Shown in pieces: positions 1-3,846 of a DNA stretch of 7,127 nucleotides. Below the pieces are notes generated by a model that searched no databases, was not told the origin of the DNA, and saw only the letters and a program-made list of their open reading frames with translations. Source of the stretch: Verrucomicrobiales bacterium (GTDB taxonomy: Bacteria; Verrucomicrobiota; Verrucomicrobiia; Verrucomicrobiales; V1-33); the NCBI GenBank assembly GCA_028293305.1, contig JAQGPD010000214.1:1-7127 (forward strand), read 5' to 3'. Every line of letters starts with the position of its first letter. The stretch's first letter is position 1. Position numbers and translations under genes: made by a program.

Positions 1-1
1 T

Positions 2-469
2 TTTTTGCGCCTGACGACGCTGGGGCCTTACATGATCCCCACCTGCCCTTCCTGCATGCGGAAGATGGAAATCATCGATGACTGCGCCGCCTCGAAGGGG
101 CAGCAGTCGAGGGATGTGGTGTATAAAAACCGGCGTTTTGAAAGCAGTGATGTGGATTGCCGGAGTCTGATTTTGAAAAAGAACGCCGATGTGGTGTTCA
201 TGAAAAGCGTCACCACGCGCGCCATGACGGTGTATGGCAAGGCGACGGGGAATATCGTGGTGAATGGCCAGCTGCACGTCGCGGGCGGTGGCTGCGTCAG
301 TGGATTGGTCAGTGCGCGGGCGATCAGGCTGGACCCGGGGGGCAGCCTGGAGGCGGAGGCTCGGATCCTGAACGAGGCCGGGCTGCATCATTTGCAGCAC
401 ATGCCGGTGAACCAAATCTGGCGCTGCCCGGGCTATCCAAAATGCCGGGCGACATTGCCGCTGCGTTAG
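2..469 (+). CDS. Bactofilin-like polymer-forming protein with zinc-ribbon cysteines (5'-truncated)
   Basis: The reading frame is open at the left edge, so the N-terminus is missing; stop TAG at 467-469. Residues below count from the codon at position 5. Residues 45-125 are a run of short Val/Gly/Ala-rich strands (for example TTRAMTVYGKATGNIVVNG), the pattern of the right-handed beta-helix of bactofilins (DUF583), which polymerise into cytoskeletal filaments, often at the membrane. On either side are metal-binding-type cysteines: C14-P-S-C17 before the domain and C141-PGYPK-C147 at the C-terminus. The end, CPGYPKCRATLPL, closely matches the second half of a topoisomerase I C4 zinc ribbon. An internal ATG at 32-34 (MIPTCPSC) could be a start, but the open frame upstream suggests truncation. 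The gene converges on uppS and shows no operon partner here. The bactofilin call rests on the strand pattern rather than a diagnostic motif; filament formation and any cargo are unknown. Confidence 0.7.
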   Translation, partial: FLRLTTLGPYMIPTCPSCMRKMEIIDDCAASKGQQSRDVVYKNRRFESSDVDCRSLILKKNADVVFMKSVTTRAMTVYGKATGNIVVNGQLHVAGGGCVSGLVSARAIRLDPGGSLEAEARILNEAGLHHLQHMPVNQIWRCPGYPKCRATLPLR

Positions 470-557
470 GGGCGCCGGGCCGCTCAGTGTTAGGATTTGA
501 GGCTTTGAGAAGTGAGGTTTTGGGCTCGTTGGGGGGCGCTGCGCGGGACGTGGGGTT

Positions 558-576
558 GGTGGACAGAATGTCCACC
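558..576. repeat. Perfect 8-bp palindrome in the convergent intergenic region
   Basis: Arms GGTGGACA (558-565) and TGTCCACC (569-576) are exact inverted complements around a 3-base GAA loop. The palindrome lies between the 3' ends of the bactofilin-like gene and uppS, so it could stop transcription from both sides. Neither strand has a T tract after it, so a canonical intrinsic terminator is unlikely. A dispersed REP-like intergenic element or a protein-binding site is also possible. Confidence 0.6.
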
Positions 577-583
577 CTCCGGT

Positions 584-618
584 CGGGGCGCCTGGCAGGC
601 AGGAGTCAGACCGCCCCG
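584..618 (-). terminator. Weak GC-rich hairpin over the uppS stop codon
   Basis: The arms CGGGGCG (584-590) and CGCCCCG (612-618) are exact inverted complements with a 21-base loop. The loop itself holds a smaller inverted repeat, GCCTG-G-CAGGC (590-600), which shares its first base with the outer arm. On the minus strand the structure straddles the uppS TGA (606-608). It could slow or end transcription after uppS, but there is no T run, so intrinsic termination is doubtful. Confidence 0.3.
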
Positions 619-1331
619 AAGCGGCGTTGGCGTTTTTGATAGTCGCGGACGCTTTGGTAGAGGTCCTCTTTTTGGAAATCCGGCCAGAATTTCTGCAGGA
701 TGACGATCTCGGCGTAGCTGCACTGCCAGAGAAGGAAATTGGATAGACGCATTTCACCGGAGGTGCGGATGAGGAGATCCGGGTCCGGATAGTAACGGGT
801 GTAAAGGTGTTTGCTGACCACATCCGGAGTGATCATGGCGCTGTCGAGATGACCCTCGGCGACGTTGCGGAGGAGGCTCTTGATGCCGTCCACGATTTCT
901 TCGCGCGAACCATAACTGAGGGCCAGAATCATGGTGACGCCGGTGTTTTGGGCCGTGGTTTCGATGCAGCGGTGCAGCTCGTCCTGGCAGGATTGGGGTA
1001 GATCTGTCAGGCGGCCGATCGCTTGGAGGCGCACATTGTCCTTCATCATTTGGCTGAGGCGCTCCTTGAGAAATCGCTCCAGCAGCGTCATGAGGGCGGC
1101 GACCTCCGTTTTGGGACGCTGCCAATTTTCGGTGGAAAAGGCGTAAAGCGTCAGGAATTCGACCCCAAGATCATTGCAGGCCTCCACGGCGCGGGTCACG
1201 GCATCCGCACCGGCCCGGTGGCCCTTGATGCGTTGCCAGCCCTGGGTTTTGGCCCACCGGCCGTTGCCATCCATGATCACGGCAATGTGGCGGGGAATCG
1301 CATCGGGGCGGATATCGGGAGGCAGGGGCAT
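606..1331 (-). CDS. uppS: Undecaprenyl diphosphate synthase (cis-prenyltransferase)
   Basis: Cytosolic or membrane-associated enzyme that adds eight isopentenyl diphosphates in cis to farnesyl diphosphate. The product is the C55 lipid carrier for peptidoglycan and surface polysaccharides. From the chosen ATG it is 241 aa, a normal length for the family. All family signatures are present: HIAVIMDGNGRWA at 15-27 (catalytic Asp21, with Asn23 and Arg25), KGHRAG at 36-41 (His38), FSTENW at 65-70, and RTSGEMRLSNFLLWQ at 189-203 followed by Glu208, the position of the Mg-binding Glu. The start at 1331 puts 14 residues before HIAVIMDG, which is typical. An in-frame ATG at 1433 would add 34 residues with no recognisable content. 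Neither start has a convincing ribosome site. The gene follows the nucleotidyltransferase gene by 160 bases and ends the minus-strand series. The often-linked cdsA and dxr genes are not downstream; the next gene is convergent. Confidence 0.97.
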   Translation of the reverse strand: MPLPPDIRPDAIPRHIAVIMDGNGRWAKTQGWQRIKGHRAGADAVTRAVEACNDLGVEFLTLYAFSTENWQRPKTEVAALMTLLERFLKERLSQMMKDNVRLQAIGRLTDLPQSCQDELHRCIETTAQNTGVTMILALSYGSREEIVDGIKSLLRNVAEGHLDSAMITPDVVSKHLYTRYYPDPDLLIRTSGEMRLSNFLLWQCSYAEIVILQKFWPDFQKEDLYQSVRDYQKRQRRFGAV

Positions 1332-1455
1332 GGGTGCAGTCTGGCAATTCAACAACCCGTCCAAAAGGCACCGGATTCCCGCCCATGCAACGGCCTGGGA
1401 TGGCAAACCGGCAGAATCCAGGACCACGTCCATCTACCGCCTGAAGATCGAATTT

Positions 1456-1481
1456 ACCGCCCCAAAATCAGGGGCAGCGGT
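1456..1481. terminator. Possible weak hairpin after the nucleotidyltransferase gene
   Basis: ACCG (1456-1459) plus CCCC (1460-1463) can pair with GGGG (1471-1474) plus CGGT (1478-1481), leaving a 7-base loop and a 3-base bulge (CAG, 1475-1477). It begins 11 bases past the stop codon of the minus-strand nucleotidyltransferase gene. No U run follows on that strand, so it is at best a weak terminator; uppS may be read through it or have its own promoter. Confidence 0.25.
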
Positions 1482-1491
1482 TTATTGCCAG

Positions 1492-1968
1492 CTATTCGAA
1501 CTGCCGCGGATTTTCGACCAACCGCCGCAGGGCCATGGCATCCATCCGGTCTTTTTCCCGCACGGACTTTCCCTTCCACCGGATCAACGATGACTTGGAT
1601 GCGAAGGCGATCGAGTGTCCCCCGACAGGAAAATAATCCGCGTCGGCAATAATGTCCTGATAATGAAACCCGGCCATCACGGTGAAAACGTCGATTTGGC
1701 AGGATTCGGTTTCCTCCACAATCCGGATGGCTCCTTCCTCATCCGTGAAATCCTCAATGCAAAGCTCCCGGGCAAATCCTTCTCCATAGTGGCTCAGGCA
1801 GTCGAGAAAGCGTGCGATATTGTCTTCGGAATTCTCCAACAGAATATCCACGTCCTCCGTCAGCCTGACATAACCCTGCATGGTGACAGCGACACCGCCA
1901 ACCACGATGCTTAGGATGCCGGCTTCAGCGAGCCTTACCAACAGTTTTTCGAACGAGGGTTCCATCAT
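1492..1968 (-). CDS. Small nucleotidyltransferase-fold protein (AbiEii/DUF6036-like)
   Basis: 158-aa soluble protein with the core of a minimal nucleotidyltransferase. The segment VVGGVAVTMQGYVRLTEDVD (22-41) holds Gly24-Gly25, the Gly32/Arg35 pair and the carboxylates Asp39 and Asp41. A third likely metal ligand is Asp93 in CQIDVF. The tail (about 132-158, WKGKSVREKDRMDAMAL) matches the Lys/Arg-rich K..R.KD..D pattern common at the end of AbiEii-like and DUF6036-like proteins. Such proteins transfer nucleotides to RNA or protein targets, and several are toxins or antitoxins; the substrate here is unknown. Two adjacent ATGs (1966-1968 and 1963-1965) compete as start; the first is used, and neither has a clear ribosome site. 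The start lies inside a possible upstream small ORF, which would suggest coupled translation. Base composition is lower in G+C than the flanking genes, consistent with an acquired or fast-evolving gene between purA and uppS. Confidence 0.8.
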   Translation of the reverse strand: MMEPSFEKLLVRLAEAGILSIVVGGVAVTMQGYVRLTEDVDILLENSEDNIARFLDCLSHYGEGFARELCIEDFTDEEGAIRIVEETESCQIDVFTVMAGFHYQDIIADADYFPVGGHSIAFASKSSLIRWKGKSVREKDRMDAMALRRLVENPRQFE

Positions 1969-2131
1969 CAGGGGGTGGAGTCCAGCGGCCGCCTCTCAGC
2001 AGCAACGCATTGCGTCGGAGCATCTCAAGTCGGTGGAGGACCGGCAGGTTGGATAAGCTGCCGCCCACTTTCTTTTTGAGAGGTTCACGGAATTCGTCGA
2101 TCACCACGCCAGAATAACCGCCGGGGCGCAT
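1925..2131 (-). CDS. Doubtful small ORF (68 aa) overlapping the nucleotidyltransferase start
   Basis: An ATG at 2129-2131 opens a 68-aa frame that ends with TGA at 1925-1927, overlapping the next gene by 44 bases. It fills most of the otherwise empty stretch between purA and the nucleotidyltransferase gene. The product is basic, with a charged N-terminal part (VIDEFREPLKKKVGG, 10-24) and a Leu/Arg-rich stretch (31-46) that could be helical; the Pro-rich end lies in the overlap. I recognise no family. A short GTG start (GTG-GTG at residues 9-10) is an alternative. For it: the overlapping arrangement typical of toxin-antitoxin pairs. Against it: no ribosome site, short length, and the same frame runs open into purA, so chance is possible. 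It could also be a decayed remnant. Confidence 0.35.
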   Translation of the reverse strand: MRPGGYSGVVIDEFREPLKKKVGGSLSNLPVLHRLEMLRRNALLLRGGRWTPPPDDGTLVRKTVGKAR

Positions 2132-2201
2132 ACGACAAGGAAACTTTTCCCTGCACCTTACTGCGTCGAAGGCTCCAATCTTCGTTGATTTGATGGGCGA
2201 C

Positions 2202-3476
2202 CTAGCCAACTTCCAGCGTTTGCTCGCGGTCGGGACCGACTCCGACGAGGGAGACGGGCGCTTCGGCGAGTTCGGCCATGCGGTCGAGATAGGCGCGGGC
2301 GTTTGTGGGGAGGTCCTTGTATTTGCGGATGCCGCTGATGTCTTTTTTCCAGCCGGGGAGGGTTTCGTAAACCGGCACGCAGCGCTCCAATTGCTCCACG
2401 GTGGGCGGCGGGACGTGCAGTTTTTCACCATCGAGGGCGTAGCAGGTGCAGACCTGGATTTCGTCAAGATCGTCCAAGCCGTCGAGATTGGTCACGGCCA
2501 GATCATCGAAACCGTTGATCATGGCGGCATAGCGGACCAGCACCATGTCGAGCCAGCCGCAGCCGCGGGGGCGTCCGGTGGTGGCTCCGAATTCGCGGCC
2601 CATGTTATGCAGGCGGTCCTCCATGGCGTCGTTCCGGGTCACAAAAGGACCGGCTCCCACGCGGGTGGTGTAGGCTTTGGCGACGCCGACGACGCGGTCG
2701 ATTTTCCGCAGGGGGGCGCCGCTGCCGGTGATGGCTCCGCCGGCGGTGGTGTTGGAGCTGGTGACGAAAGGATAGGTGCCGTGGTCGATGTCGAGGTAAG
2801 TTCCCTGGGCGCCCTCAAAGAGGAGACTTTGTCCGGCCTTGATGGCGTCATGCACGACGACCGTGGTGTTCGTGCGGTGTGGGGCGAGGCGGACGGCGGC
2901 GGCCATGAGGGCGTCGCCGACCTGGTTCAAGTCCAGTTTTTCAATACCGGCGGCTTCGAACAGAACATTGTATTCCTCAACGCGTTCCGCCAATTTTTCG
3001 GCGAGGGCGGCGGGGTCTTCGAGGTCGATGAAACGGAATCCTCGGCGTTCCACTTTTTCGGCATAGGCGGGACCGATGCCGCGGCCGGTGGTGCCGATGG
3101 CTTTGGAGCCTAGGAGTTTTTCGCGGCGCTGGTCCAGCTTCGGATGCCATGGCATGACGAGGTGGGCGCGGTCCGAGATTTTGAGATTCTGCTCGGTGAT
3201 GGTCAGTCCCTGGCCACGGAGTTTATCGATTTCCGCGAGGAGGGCGATGGGGTCCATGACGACGCCGTTGCCGATGACGCACTGTTTATTTCCCCAGAGA
3301 ATGCCGGATGGAATGAGGTGCAGGACGTATTTGGTGCCGCCCTGGATGACGGTGTGGCCGGCGTTATTGCCACCGGCGGCGCGCACCACCATGTCGGCGT
3401 GTTCCGTGAGCACATCGACGATTTTTCCTTTTCCTTCATCGCCCCACTGGGCGCCGGTCACGATCACATTGGCCAT
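2202..3476 (-). CDS. purA: Adenylosuccinate synthetase
   Basis: Cytosolic GTP-dependent enzyme joining IMP and aspartate to give adenylosuccinate, the first committed step from IMP to AMP. At 424 aa it is full length. Motifs in order: GAQWGDEGKGK at 8-18 (P-loop-like GTP site with the catalytic Asp13), GGNNAGHT at 35-42 (catalytic His41), GTTGRGIGPAYAEK at 128-141 (IMP contacts), then FEGAQGTYLDIDHGTYPFV and SSNTTAGG, and the C-terminal GVGPDREQT of the guanine-binding region. No expected key residue is missing. The ATG at 3474-3476 places the P-loop motif exactly where the family has it, so the start is secure although no Shine-Dalgarno sequence precedes it. The 5' leader is AT-rich (TTTATTTAAATAT near 3483-3495) and could hold a promoter -10 region, with only a weak -35. 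A terminator-like hairpin separates purA from the membrane-protein gene upstream, so purA probably starts its own transcript. Confidence 0.99.
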   Translation of the reverse strand: MANVIVTGAQWGDEGKGKIVDVLTEHADMVVRAAGGNNAGHTVIQGGTKYVLHLIPSGILWGNKQCVIGNGVVMDPIALLAEIDKLRGQGLTITEQNLKISDRAHLVMPWHPKLDQRREKLLGSKAIGTTGRGIGPAYAEKVERRGFRFIDLEDPAALAEKLAERVEEYNVLFEAAGIEKLDLNQVGDALMAAAVRLAPHRTNTTVVVHDAIKAGQSLLFEGAQGTYLDIDHGTYPFVTSSNTTAGGAITGSGAPLRKIDRVVGVAKAYTTRVGAGPFVTRNDAMEDRLHNMGREFGATTGRPRGCGWLDMVLVRYAAMINGFDDLAVTNLDGLDDLDEIQVCTCYALDGEKLHVPPPTVEQLERCVPVYETLPGWKKDISGIRKYKDLPTNARAYLDRMAELAEAPVSLVGVGPDREQTLEVG

Positions 3477-3515
3477 AGCTGGATATTTAAATAAACGGGT
3501 TGCCTGAAAATGAAG

Positions 3516-3538
3516 CGGGGCAACGTGGTGTTGCCCCG
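3516..3538 (-). terminator. Hairpin between the small membrane-protein gene and purA
   Basis: A perfect 9-bp stem, CGGGGCAAC (3516-3524) with GTTGCCCCG (3530-3538), closes a 5-base loop. Read on the minus strand it is followed by CTTCATTTT, a T-rich but interrupted tail. It begins 46 bases after the stop of the 60-aa gene and ends about 40 bases before the purA start, so it most likely terminates the upstream transcript. The plus-strand side has no T run. Confidence 0.7.
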
Positions 3539-3584
3539 GTTCGGATGGAATGGGCCGGAGCGGATGCCCGGCGATGAAATCAAA

Positions 3585-3767
3585 TCAAAGAGTGAAGGCC
3601 GACATGGCCGCGGCGGCGATGCAGAGGATGAGGCCGAGGATGCCCGCGAACTTCAGGGCATTGCCCATGGGGTCCTTGGGTTTCGACTTCTTTTTAAATG
3701 GGGATTCATTGCCGAAGTCCGAGGGGGCTCCGGCACCTTGATCTAGGAGGGTAGTTTCTGCGCTCAC
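3585..3767 (-). CDS. Small single-span membrane protein, function unknown
   Basis: 60-aa product. Residues 1-24 are polar and mildly acidic, 25-32 are strongly basic (KKKSKPKD), and 40-58 form one hydrophobic helix (FAGILGLILCIAAAAMSAF) close to the C-terminus. The basic cluster before the helix predicts the N-terminus in the cytoplasm. There is no signal-peptidase site or catalytic motif, and I do not recognise a family. The start is a GTG (3765-3767), giving Met-Ser-Ala; an in-frame TAA four codons upstream rules out a longer form, and an internal ATG would remove the polar region. No Shine-Dalgarno sequence is visible. A terminator-like hairpin follows, suggesting a one-gene transcript or the end of the transcript from the TPR-barrel gene 79 bases upstream. 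It is accepted as real because of its protein-like composition and the flanking hairpins, but it could be a chance ORF. Confidence 0.6.
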   Translation of the reverse strand: MSAETTLLDQGAGAPSDFGNESPFKKKSKPKDPMGNALKFAGILGLILCIAAAAMSAFTL

Positions 3768-3800
3768 AACGTGGAGTTATCGGGATACGGGCGGGGAAGT

Positions 3801-3826
3801 AAAGCGGATTTTGCCGGAACCGCTTT
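3801..3826 (-). terminator. Weak hairpin after the TPR-barrel gene
   Basis: A 7-bp perfect stem, AAAGCGG (3801-3807) with CCGCTTT (3820-3826), closes a 12-base loop 20 bases past the stop codon of the 753-aa gene. On the minus strand it is followed by ACTTCCCC, with only a short T stretch. It may be a weak terminator ending the TPR operon before the 60-aa gene. Confidence 0.4.
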
Positions 3827-3846
3827 GAATCGGACGCGGACGGGGA

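Noticed and set aside
157..639. Plus-strand ORF of 160 codons overlapping the bactofilin-like gene
   Set aside because: It is in another frame of the better-supported bactofilin-like gene, is Gly/Arg/Trp-rich, and runs through the intergenic palindrome into the uppS end.
1023..1652. Plus-strand ORF of 209 codons opposite uppS and the nucleotidyltransferase
   Set aside because: It is antisense to two genes with clear motifs, and its composition looks like a shadow frame.
1986..1993. GCGGCCGC palindrome between purA and the nucleotidyltransferase gene
   Set aside because: An 8-base GC-only palindrome is not rare in GC-rich DNA and nothing around it suggests a functional site.
2132..2467. Upstream extension of the small 68-aa ORF into the purA coding region
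   Set aside because: The frame stays open but here is only an alternative reading of purA (Ser/Pro/Thr-rich). Only the part after 2131 lies mostly outside purA and could be real.
2190..3113. Long plus-strand ORF of 307 codons opposite purA
   Set aside because: It lies wholly or almost wholly antisense to purA, whose motifs are unmistakable. Its product is Gly/Ala/Val/Asp-rich, as expected from the reverse frame of a GC-rich gene, and no family is recognisable.
3483..3493. AT-rich palindrome-like ATATTTAAATA before purA as an operator
   Set aside because: The inverted repeat is short and made only of A and T. It may be part of a promoter -10 region, but there is no evidence for a regulator site.
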